Source of the DNA: a virus
Strand: one strand, 5' to 3'
IMG/VR virus record: IMGVR_UViG_3300030419_006614
Span: 1-29,193 of that record
Length of the DNA: 29,193 nucleotides
Shown: piece by piece, positions 22,129 to 28,574 of the stretch
How the letters are laid out: each line of letters opens with the position of its first letter
Numbering within the stretch: position 1 is the first letter of the stretch
Program-made: the position numbers and the translations under genes
The notes under the pieces: generated by a model
What the model was told of the DNA's origin: nothing
Seen by the model: only the letters and a program-made list of their open reading frames with translations
Database searches by the model: none

Positions 22129-22619
22129 TGCAAGATGATAAACAACAGACTAGTAATGTAGACTATAACGCAGGTCTGGATCCTGGTGCGGTTAATGCTC
22201 AGGGTCCAGACCCTTCTTTTAATCCTATGGAGGATGCAATGGCCATTAGGTCAATGTTTGGTGCAATCCATAATGAACTCAATCAAGTAAACGAAAATTT
22301 AGTTGACCCTTCTGTAAATTTAAAAGCTAAACAAGTTAATAAGACGGTAATGGATAGGGACATTCTAAATATCGTAGGTGCTACCCCTCAACAGCAACCA
22401 GTACCGCAAAATATACCTCAACCCTTCCAACCTCAGCCTGTACCACCGCCTCAACAAACAGGACAATTAGAAATACCTCAAGTAGACCCTAATCAACTTG
22501 AATTAAATTTCGATAATTCAGCAACAGCTAACAAAATATTTGAAAAGCTAGATGATATCGAGAGGAAGCTTATTAAAATCGAAAGTAAATTAAACTCTTT
22601 AGTAGATAAAAAAAAGTAG
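22128..22619 (+). CDS. Pro/Gln-rich protein of unknown function between 32 and 45
   Basis: 163 aa, no known family. The acidic-polar N-terminus (about 1-60, with MEDAMAIRSMFGAIHNEL helix) is followed by a Pro/Gln-rich linker (about 87-123). QLELNF at 123-128 comes next, and then a C-terminal coiled-coil-like helix (about 132-160, FEKLDDIERKLIKIESKL). QLELNF resembles the bacterial clamp-binding pattern QL.LF, and the next gene encodes the clamp. The ATG overlaps the gene 32 stop (TAATG), so it is coupled to 32. It could be an adaptor linking gp32-coated DNA with gp45, but this is inference from position and motif. Confidence 0.8.
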   Translation: MQDDKQQTSNVDYNAGLDPGAVNAQGPDPSFNPMEDAMAIRSMFGAIHNELNQVNENLVDPSVNLKAKQVNKTVMDRDILNIVGATPQQQPVPQNIPQPFQPQPVPPPQQTGQLEIPQVDPNQLELNFDNSATANKIFEKLDDIERKLIKIESKLNSLVDKKK

Positions 22620-22620
22620 C

Positions 22621-22648
22621 TTGTAATCCCAAGCAGAGTGTCTATAAT
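22621..22648 (+). promoter_or_regulatory. Promoter of gene 45 (TTGTAA-N16-TATAAT), with inverted repeat
   Basis: TTGTAA at 22621-22626, 16-base spacer, TATAAT at 22643-22648, 5 bases to the ATG at 22654. A 5-bp inverted repeat GCTTG/CAAGC (22619-22634) covers the -35 box and might be an operator or chance. Confidence 0.68.
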
Positions 22649-22653
22649 AAGTT

Positions 22654-23373
22654 ATGGTCATTTCTATCAAAGATAAGAGTCAATTTGTAAATGGGTATTT
22701 ACGACCTATAAGTGCATTGACTGAAGCAATTATTATTAAAAATAACGATAATAAACTTGAATGTATTGCTAATAACGAGCAAGGATTAATAATTTATGCC
22801 AGTTACGATATTGAATTAAAAGATGATATCGTACTAAACATACCAAACGTAAGAAAACTTGAAAAAGTTTTGTCTTTTATTGAAGGGAATGAAGTCGACC
22901 TTGAATATAAATCGAATTCGCTTTCTTATAAAGACAAAAAGCTCCGTTTTAAATATCATTTCTTAGATGATAATATTATTCAAGCACCAAAATTAAGCGT
23001 AAGTAAAATAATGTCATTACCTCATAATATTACCTTTAAAATTGACTCAGGAAAGATTACCGAACTAGCAAAAGGGGCTGCATTTGTAGCTGAATCAGAA
23101 AAATTGTACTTTAATATTGCTGATAATGAAATATTTGCTGAAATTACCGACAAATCTAACTCATCTGTTGATAGCTACTCAATAAAAGTTGCAGATATTG
23201 AAGACGACACTAATGTAAGCTTTCCAATTCATTTTGATATTGTTAGATTGCTTGGAAGCGCAAACGGAGATGAAATTACAGTTAAGATTAATACCGATCA
23301 AGGCTTAAGCATGTTTGAAATTGAAAACGCAACCACAAAACTTAAGTATATTGTACCAGGTTTACAAGTATGA
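22654..23373 (+). CDS. 45: gp45-like sliding clamp
   Basis: Trimeric PCNA-fold processivity clamp for gp43, also the mobile activator of late transcription with gp55 and gp33 in T4. 239 aa (T4: 228). Two repeated beta-rich domains are suggested: the first around FVNGYLRPISALTEAIIIK, LECIANNEQGLIIYASYDI and VDLEYKSNSLSYKD, the second from FKIDSGKITELAKGAAFVAE with the Asp-rich KINTDQGLSMFEIENAT. The C-terminus TKLKYIVPGLQV is the typical clamp ending. The clamp-loader genes 44 and 62 are not in this window. The stop overlaps the next start (ATGA). Confidence 0.92.
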   Translation: MVISIKDKSQFVNGYLRPISALTEAIIIKNNDNKLECIANNEQGLIIYASYDIELKDDIVLNIPNVRKLEKVLSFIEGNEVDLEYKSNSLSYKDKKLRFKYHFLDDNIIQAPKLSVSKIMSLPHNITFKIDSGKITELAKGAAFVAESEKLYFNIADNEIFAEITDKSNSSVDSYSIKVADIEDDTNVSFPIHFDIVRLLGSANGDEITVKINTDQGLSMFEIENATTKLKYIVPGLQV

Positions 23374-23702
23374 AGAATAAAGTAAAGACATTAGGCTATT
23401 TTAAAAAGAGATTACGTGATAATGGCTTTATTGTACTAGATGTCTTTAGGGATTTTAGTGAAAACGATAAAAGAAAATGGACCGTTCTTATAAATCCAAA
23501 GTCTGAAAGTATTTTTTGTACTTGTTATGAAAGATATGATAGGGATTTTGATGTCGTTTTTGAATTTAATGATGGTGGAAATAAAATCCCCAAAAATTTT
23601 GTTATGACCACCCCATCCATGGAGTCAATTATTGAACAAATGATTCTAAAATGGAAAATTAATAATGATAATTCTAAGTCGCCTTACTTCAAACGTAAAT
23701 GA
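23370..23702 (+). CDS. Small unknown protein downstream of 45
   Basis: 110 aa, no family recognised. It begins KVKTLGYFKKRLRDNGFIV, has a central FCTCYER segment and ends with a basic KSPYFKRK. Both its start and stop overlap neighbours by the 4-base ATGA, so it belongs to one translationally coupled run: 45, this gene, glycosyltransferase. The position suggests a replication accessory role, for which there is no direct evidence. Confidence 0.75.
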   Translation: MKNKVKTLGYFKKRLRDNGFIVLDVFRDFSENDKRKWTVLINPKSESIFCTCYERYDRDFDVVFEFNDGGNKIPKNFVMTTPSMESIIEQMILKWKINNDNSKSPYFKRK

Positions 23703-24553
23703 AGAAGGTACTTATTAATTTTAGAGCAAAAGGAAGCGGTACCAGTTATGCAAGTGGTACATATGTCAAATCACAAGCTGAAAATTCTAATACAGGAAAA
23801 GAAATCGGTGGGTTTGATGATGTATTTGAATACACATTAGACGATATTGATAATAAATTTAAAGAAAAAAATAAATTTCTTTTTAAAATAGGTAAAGGTG
23901 CGGGGTTTTGGTGTTGGAAACCTTATATAGTTCTTGATGCTTTAAGTAAAGTGAACGAAGGCGACTTAGTTTTTTATTCAGACTCAGGGGCTTCTTTTGT
24001 TAAACCTGTTCAACCTTTAGTAGATCTTTGCGCTCAAACAGAAGGCGTGATGGTATTTAGAGGTGGTAACCATTTTGATTCGAGAGAAAAACATCAAACT
24101 AAAAGAGACACTTTTTTCTATATGGGCTGTAAAGGAAAAAAATATGAAGAAACTTTTTCACGTGCAAGTTCTTTTATACTTTGGATAAAAAACGATTTTT
24201 CTGTACAGGTTGCAAAGGAATGGTTATATTATAATCAAGACCCTCGTTGTGTGTCTGATTTTCCAAGTATTTGTGGTGAGAAAGAAGTAAAAGGCTTTAG
24301 AGAACACAGACACGACCAATCTATATTAAGCGTTTTAACAAAAAAATTTAATATTAAATCGTTTTTATCTCCGTGTCAGTTTACTGGTCAGGGTTGGACT
24401 ACCCATAATAACCCTTTAAACAAGTATGCACCTAATTTTATGAATAATCTTAGTTTAGAAAAGGACGAAGAAGTTCGACAATATAACATTGAACAGTCTG
24501 TCTTTGAAAAAGACTATGGTATGATAATTCACCATCATAGAAGAAGAGATTAG
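23699..24553 (+). CDS. Glycosyltransferase-like protein (GT-A, SDSG motif)
   Basis: 284 aa. It resembles the capsular-polysaccharide/galactosyl transferase-like group with pattern GxGxWxWKPYI followed by LxYxDxG. Here GAGFWCWKPYIVLDAL (near residues 67-82) precedes LVFYSDSGA, the probable metal and nucleotide-sugar site. HRHDQSILSVL near 200 matches the later DQ motif of this group. No membrane segment is visible. It overlaps the upstream gene by ATGA and so is expressed with clamp 45. The acceptor is unknown; it is the fourth glycosyltransferase in the window. Confidence 0.72.
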   Translation: MKKVLINFRAKGSGTSYASGTYVKSQAENSNTGKEIGGFDDVFEYTLDDIDNKFKEKNKFLFKIGKGAGFWCWKPYIVLDALSKVNEGDLVFYSDSGASFVKPVQPLVDLCAQTEGVMVFRGGNHFDSREKHQTKRDTFFYMGCKGKKYEETFSRASSFILWIKNDFSVQVAKEWLYYNQDPRCVSDFPSICGEKEVKGFREHRHDQSILSVLTKKFNIKSFLSPCQFTGQGWTTHNNPLNKYAPNFMNNLSLEKDEEVRQYNIEQSVFEKDYGMIIHHHRRRD

Positions 24554-24580
24554 TTGAGGAGTTTAATTATTCATTAAATA
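24554..24580 (+). promoter_or_regulatory. Possible promoter (TTGAGG-N15-TAAATA)
   Basis: TTGAGG at 24554-24559, 15-base spacer, TAAATA at 24575-24580, 5 bases to the ATG at 24586. Weaker than most in the series. Confidence 0.5.
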
Positions 24581-24585
24581 TTATT

Positions 24586-24924
24586 ATGGGTCGTAAAAAA
24601 GACAAACCTCAACCGACACCTACACGACAAAACGATGAAGGAATTCTCGATTTAAATGAAGCACAGGTAAAGAAAGCTTTTGAACATTTAGTTAAAAGAA
24701 AACTTACCGTCGAACAGGGAGAAAAACTTAAAAATTTTAACAATCTAGATAGAGTTATATCTGAATACATGGATTGTTGCATTATTATGGGTTACGACAC
24801 TAAAGGTGAAGGGGTAGTTAGGTTTAATTGTAATAATAATCTTCAACACGATGCGCTAGTAAACCTTTTGCAAAAGGTATATGCTTCGCAAATAGGGCCA
24901 GGTGGTCATAATAACCCTTTTTAA
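24586..24924 (+). CDS. Small unknown protein
   Basis: 112 aa, not recognised. Basic Pro-rich start (GRKKDKPQPTPTR), a predicted helical middle (LNEAQVKKAFEHLVKRKLTVEQGEKL and NLDRVISEYMDCCIIMGYD) and a Gly/Asn tail (QIGPGGHNNPF). It could bind DNA or another phage protein through the basic end, but nothing decides this. It stands alone with promoters on both sides. Confidence 0.75.
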   Translation: MGRKKDKPQPTPTRQNDEGILDLNEAQVKKAFEHLVKRKLTVEQGEKLKNFNNLDRVISEYMDCCIIMGYDTKGEGVVRFNCNNNLQHDALVNLLQKVYASQIGPGGHNNPF

Positions 24925-24952
24925 TTGATATTTTAAGGATTGTTCATAAAAT
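24925..24952 (+). promoter_or_regulatory. Promoter of the sugar-nucleotide gene pair (TTGATA-N16-TAAAAT)
   Basis: TTGATA at 24925-24930 just after the previous stop, 16-base spacer, TAAAAT at 24947-24952, 8 bases to the ATG at 24961. Confidence 0.7.
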
Positions 24953-24960
24953 AACTTTAT

Positions 24961-26010
24961 ATGAATGATGGTTCAGAAATTAAACCCGTTTCCCGTGTAT
25001 TAATTATTGGAAAAGGCTTTATTGGTACACAATTATCAAATTTTCTTTCTCAGGATGAAGATATTGAAGTTCATTCTATTGCAAACGAACAAGTAAATTA
25101 CTTAGATTCAGTAGAGTTAAATTCGTTTTTAGATACATACCTTGGTGAAAGTATACATTTTGATACTGTAATTAATTGTTCTGGGGTAACTGGTGAGCGA
25201 AATGTTGATGATGTGGAAAACGATAAAGAACTTGCTTATCTGTATAATGCAGTTTTACCATCTGTTATTGCAGGTGCTTGCGTTAATTTTGATATTAATA
25301 ATTTTATAAACATTTCATCAGGTTGCATTTTTACAGGGCCAAAAGAGGATGGAACCGGGTATACTGAAACTGATATACCTAATTTCGGTATGTTTAATGA
25401 TGAATCGTCTTGGTACAGCAAAACTAAACATGCAGGTGAGTTAAACTTAACAAGCGTTTTTAATACATACAATCTACGCATAAGAATGCCTATTGGTGAA
25501 ATTTATCACCCAAGAAATACCATATTAAAAATGGCAAGATATAAAAATATCTTGAATTCTGATAATAGTGTAACCTATCTTTACGATTTGTTTAATTTCG
25601 TTTATAATTTGATTCTTACAAACCAGCCTTTTACTGAAAATCAAATGCCATACGGTATATACAACATAGTAAGTAATGGCACTTTTAATCCTAAAATGCT
25701 TTTTGAAGCTTTTAACAATAATAAGGAAGAGCTTCTTGAAGCAGACATCTTACCTAAAGGTTGGGATATAAAAAATATTAAATTTCTTGATGAATCGCAA
25801 TTTAAGAAAAATAAAGTAACTAAAGTCGGTCGTAGTGTCTGTATTATGGACAATACTCTTGCTAGTAACTTAGACATTCATAAGTTTGCTGATATCAATC
25901 AGGAATTTATTGACAAATTAGTTAAAAATATTGTTTTGGATAAGAAAAATCAAGAATCAACAGTAGTTCAAACCGAATTTTCTGATCCCGAGCCAACGGA
26001 AGACATATGA
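24961..26010 (+). CDS. RmlD-like NAD(P)-dependent sugar reductase (extended SDR)
   Basis: 349 aa with a Rossmann loop GKGFIGTQ (G17, G19, G22), VINCSGVTGERNVDDVE at the position where RmlD has the N-A-A-Y-T-x-V-D-x-A-E motif, ISSGCIFTG supplying the catalytic Ser/Thr, and YSKTK with Y152 and K156. RmlD reduces dTDP-4-keto-L-rhamnose to dTDP-L-rhamnose; with the RmlB-like gene that follows, a dTDP-6-deoxysugar route is plausible. However, the protein is longer than RmlD (about 290-300), so another 4-keto-sugar reductase is equally possible. The stop overlaps the start of the dehydratase gene (ATGA). RmlA and RmlC are not seen here. Confidence 0.75.
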   Translation: MNDGSEIKPVSRVLIIGKGFIGTQLSNFLSQDEDIEVHSIANEQVNYLDSVELNSFLDTYLGESIHFDTVINCSGVTGERNVDDVENDKELAYLYNAVLPSVIAGACVNFDINNFINISSGCIFTGPKEDGTGYTETDIPNFGMFNDESSWYSKTKHAGELNLTSVFNTYNLRIRMPIGEIYHPRNTILKMARYKNILNSDNSVTYLYDLFNFVYNLILTNQPFTENQMPYGIYNIVSNGTFNPKMLFEAFNNNKEELLEADILPKGWDIKNIKFLDESQFKKNKVTKVGRSVCIMDNTLASNLDIHKFADINQEFIDKLVKNIVLDKKNQESTVVQTEFSDPEPTEDI

Positions 26011-26966
26011 CTATTTTAGTTACAGGTGGCTATGGTTTTATTGGTAGTCATTTAGTTAAAGAACTGAATGATAAAGGATATAAAGTCCTTATTTACGATT
26101 TACAAACTTATGCAACCGATTACGTGGACTTTGAATACGGTAAACCTCAGTGGAGAGTGTGGGGAGACATTCTAGATGTTAAAAAACTTAATTCAGTTTT
26201 AAAGACCCATAAGATAGATAAAATTATTCATCTTGCTGCTGAGTCGCATGTAGATAATAGTATAAAAAATCCTAATAAGTTTGTTGAAACAAATGTACTA
26301 GGTACTGCAAACATATTAAACATTGCAAAAGATAAAAACATACCAATGGTTCATGTTTCAACCGATGAAGTTTATGGTACTTTAAGGTCAGACGATAAAA
26401 ATTGGAACGAAAAACAACCTATTCAACCAAGGTCACCTTATTCAGCATCAAAAGCTGCATCAGATATGTTAGCGCTTTCTTATTATCATACATACGGTAC
26501 AAATGTAAAGATAACAAGGTGCTGTAATAACTTTGGAATTAATCAACACATTGAAAAGTTAATACCCAAATCAATTTGTTCGAGTTTTAATAATAAAGAA
26601 ATTTTAATTTATGGGGATGGCACAAATAAACGTGAGTGGATACATGCTCAAGATCATGCTAAAGGGGTGATCTTGGTAATGGAAAAGGGAGATCCCGGAG
26701 AAGTATATAACATAGGTACGGGTGAAGAGTATTCTAACAATCAAATATCGAGGATGATAGCTAAATACACAAAGACAAACGCTGTTACCCGTTATATTGA
26801 TGATAGACTTGGACATGACTATAGGTACGCACTAAATTACGGAAAGATAAAGAGACTAGGTTTTAAACCTACGAGATCTATTAAAGATAGAAAAGAGTGG
26901 AATGAAATTATTAAATTTTACAAGAAATATACAGAAGCCGAAAGAAAGGTACCTGTACGCGGTTAA
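26007..26966 (+). CDS. rfbB: dTDP-glucose 4,6-dehydratase-like enzyme (RmlB)
   Basis: Converts a dTDP-hexose to the 4-keto-6-deoxy sugar; 319 aa, family about 330-360. GGYGFIG (7-13) binds NAD. HLAAESHVDNSI, STDEVYG with T119, D120, E121 (catalytic acid-base pair) and PYSASKAASD with Y145 and K149 are the full RmlB active-site set. NFGINQHIEKLIP, REWIHAQDHAKG and LGHDYRYALNYGKI are the substrate-binding signatures. The substrate base (dTDP, CDP or UDP) is less certain than the chemistry. It overlaps the reductase upstream by ATGA, forming a two-gene sugar unit. Confidence 0.9.
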   Translation: MTILVTGGYGFIGSHLVKELNDKGYKVLIYDLQTYATDYVDFEYGKPQWRVWGDILDVKKLNSVLKTHKIDKIIHLAAESHVDNSIKNPNKFVETNVLGTANILNIAKDKNIPMVHVSTDEVYGTLRSDDKNWNEKQPIQPRSPYSASKAASDMLALSYYHTYGTNVKITRCCNNFGINQHIEKLIPKSICSSFNNKEILIYGDGTNKREWIHAQDHAKGVILVMEKGDPGEVYNIGTGEEYSNNQISRMIAKYTKTNAVTRYIDDRLGHDYRYALNYGKIKRLGFKPTRSIKDRKEWNEIIKFYKKYTEAERKVPVRG

Positions 26967-27174
26967 AAATGGAGATTACGCAGGTCATTTTATTGCTTTC
27001 ATCAATCGCATTGACAGCAAGTATATTTTTCTTACTTTGCCAAACAACCAAAAACTTGAAGTACCCATCAAAGACTTCGAAGAAGGAATTGAAAAAGAAC
27101 TCTTAGAATTTGTAGAAGTAATGCCCAAGTATGTCTTTAAAGTAATTAAAGCTCAATACGAAAGTACTAACTAA
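26902..27174 (+). CDS. Small unknown protein after rfbB
   Basis: Open frame of 90 aa from ATG 26902, not recognised. The coding signal is clearest from about 26950 on (YLYAVKNGDYAGHFIAFINR, then KYIFLTLPNNQKLEVPIKDFEEGIEKELLEF). The first 16 residues overlap rfbB by 65 bases, an unusually long overlap here, so the true start may be a non-ATG codon near 26953. No in-frame ATG exists near the rfbB stop. The predicted beta-rich body could be a small barrel domain. Moderately sure it is a gene, unsure of the start. Confidence 0.6.
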   Translation: MKLLNFTRNIQKPKERYLYAVKNGDYAGHFIAFINRIDSKYIFLTLPNNQKLEVPIKDFEEGIEKELLEFVEVMPKYVFKVIKAQYESTN

Positions 27175-27178
27175 TTAG

Positions 27179-27206
27179 TTGACTATCTAGCGGATAACGC
27201 TATAAT
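27179..27206 (+). promoter_or_regulatory. Promoter of the rnh unit (TTGACT-N16-TATAAT) with palindrome
   Basis: TTGACT at 27179-27184, 16-base spacer, TATAAT at 27201-27206, 6 bases to the ATG at 27213. A perfect inverted repeat TAGCG-GATAA-CGCTA (27188-27202) fills the spacer and reaches the -10 box, well placed for a repressor or activator. Confidence 0.82.
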
Positions 27207-27212
27207 AATTAT

Positions 27213-27434
27213 ATGCTATCTATTAGAGATAAAATATTAAAGGCAAAGTCTCAAAAAGAAATAGAAACTTTATTAGAAGTATTTTCTAAATGGGAATTCG
27301 TTTCAACCAATACGAAGACTAAAGTCGTTCGAGCTGTTAAGCAAAGGGAATTAGAACTTTCCGGTGCAGTTGTTAAAAAGACAAACAAAAAGAGAAAGGC
27401 GAAGAATGACAAATCTAATACTCGACGCAAATAA
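27213..27434 (+). CDS. Small basic unknown protein upstream of RNase H
   Basis: 73 aa, no family recognised. A helical N-terminal two thirds (IRDKILKAKSQKEIETLLEVF) is followed by a strongly basic tail (VVKKTNKKRKAKNDKSNTRRK), suggesting nucleic-acid contact. It is first in the unit with RNase H and overlaps it by 29 bases. Its promoter is one of the two closest to consensus in the window. Confidence 0.75.
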   Translation: MLSIRDKILKAKSQKEIETLLEVFSKWEFVSTNTKTKVVRAVKQRELELSGAVVKKTNKKRKAKNDKSNTRRK

Positions 27435-28359
27435 TCTTCTTTATAGGATTTTTTGGGTAAACAAAAATAAGAGAAGTGGAGATCCTTCTTTATCTACTCT
27501 TATGTTTTTGAGATCGATAAAATCATATGCAGATAAATTTAAACCAGATGTAATTTATGCTGTTTGGGATAAAAAATTAAAATACCCATCTACTAATTTT
27601 CGAAAAAATCTTTCTACCGGTGATTATAAAAGTAATCGCGACGGTAATATTGCAAAAGAAGCTCATCAAAATGACGGTGAGTTAAAATTACTTTTGGATA
27701 GTCTGGGTATCAAAAGTTTATACCCTAATCGAATGGAAGCTGATGATGTTATTAGTTGGTTGGTAACTGAATATCAAACTGCAGTCACTAAAAACGTAAT
27801 TGTATCTGTAGATAAGGATTTATATCAACTTATTAATAATAAAACAATGGTGTTTAACCCTATTCAAAAAGTAGCTATAACCGAAGCTAACTTTTCTAAT
27901 TATACAAAAGGTGTGATGAAAGAAAACTTTTTAGATTACAAATCTCTTATTGGTGATAATAGCGATAACTTAAAGGGTTTACATAAAGTAGGTCATAAAC
28001 GCGCTTTAAATCTGATTGAGAAGTATAATAAAGCAGGTAGTTGGGAGAAAATTTTAACCGACGATAATCTCAACATTTACAAAAATAATAAACAGATGAT
28101 GGACCTTTCTGTGGGTTGGAGATACTACGAAGATGAGGAAATTGAGTATAAAAAACAAACCAAACAAGGTCTTCCTGATAAAAATTCATCAACATTTTTT
28201 GATTTATGTAAAAAATATGAACTTGGTACTATCTTAAAGAATAAAGACAAGTGGATTAGTTCTTTTTTTGCTAATGACGTAATGCAAAAAGTTGTCGATA
28301 AAGTTAACCTACTAAATAATAAATATATAAACAACAGATATGAACAACAATATCAATAA
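27406..28359 (+). CDS. rnh: T4 RNase H-like 5'-3' exonuclease (FEN family)
   Basis: Removes RNA primers from Okazaki fragments and acts as a flap nuclease. From ATG 27406 it has 317 aa (T4: 305). An upstream in-frame ATG at 27364 would add a basic 14-residue run and deeper overlap, and I reject it because the family starts at LILDANNLLYR. Metal-binding acids are visible: D7, D55 in AVWDKK, the EADD cluster from E111, VSVDKDLYQL, and LIGDNSDNLKG, after which a helix-hairpin-helix-like GLHKVGHKRALNLIEKY follows. It sits two genes before primase 61, and gp32, its T4 partner, is in the same window. Confidence 0.93.
   Translation: MTNLILDANNLLYRIFWVNKNKRSGDPSLSTLMFLRSIKSYADKFKPDVIYAVWDKKLKYPSTNFRKNLSTGDYKSNRDGNIAKEAHQNDGELKLLLDSLGIKSLYPNRMEADDVISWLVTEYQTAVTKNVIVSVDKDLYQLINNKTMVFNPIQKVAITEANFSNYTKGVMKENFLDYKSLIGDNSDNLKGLHKVGHKRALNLIEKYNKAGSWEKILTDDNLNIYKNNKQMMDLSVGWRYYEDEEIEYKKQTKQGLPDKNSSTFFDLCKKYELGTILKNKDKWISSFFANDVMQKVVDKVNLLNNKYINNRYEQQYQ
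28304..28331 (+). promoter_or_regulatory. Possible internal promoter (TTAACC-N16-TATAAA)
   Basis: TTAACC at 28304-28309, 16-base spacer, TATAAA at 28326-28331 and 8 bases to the ATG at 28340, all inside the end of rnh. The TATATAAAC string also occurs before the minus-strand HtrL-like gene and could instead be a late-type box. Confidence 0.4.
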
Positions 28360-28543
28360 CATGAACATGGTTAGGGCGATTCCTATTGCAAGCCCGATCT
28401 CCGGTGAAACCGTTTTTCCTAAAATGCATAGAATAGAGCGTGGAGGTAAAGTTTATACCGAAGCTCACTGGATTGATCCTGCTAGCGGTACTTTTATTCG
28501 AAAAGGTATCGTTTCAATTGAAGATGCACCTAGTCAATCTTGA
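28340..28543 (+). CDS. Small unknown protein overlapping the end of rnh
   Basis: 67 aa, not recognised. After an Asn/Met-rich start (MNNNINNMNMV) comes a compact beta-like body: PIASPISGETVFPKMHRIERGG, then YTEAHWIDPASGTFIRKGI. A later ATG (28361 or 28370, in frame) could be the true start. It overlaps rnh by 20 bases; its TGA stop lies inside the -35 box of the primase promoter. Confidence 0.65.
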   Translation: MNNNINNMNMVRAIPIASPISGETVFPKMHRIERGGKVYTEAHWIDPASGTFIRKGIVSIEDAPSQS

Positions 28544-28567
28544 TTAAAATTGATACTAGCATATTAT
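28540..28567 (+). promoter_or_regulatory. Promoter of gene 61 (TTGATT-N16-TATTAT)
   Basis: TTGATT at 28540-28545 contains the TGA stop of the small upstream gene; 16-base spacer; TATTAT at 28562-28567; 7 bases to the ATG at 28575. Confidence 0.7.
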
Positions 28568-28574
28568 CAGGTAT

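Noticed and set aside
27364-27405. Upstream ATG at 27364 for RNase H
   Set aside because: The added residues are a basic run read from the preceding gene in another frame; the family core begins at the ATG at 27406.
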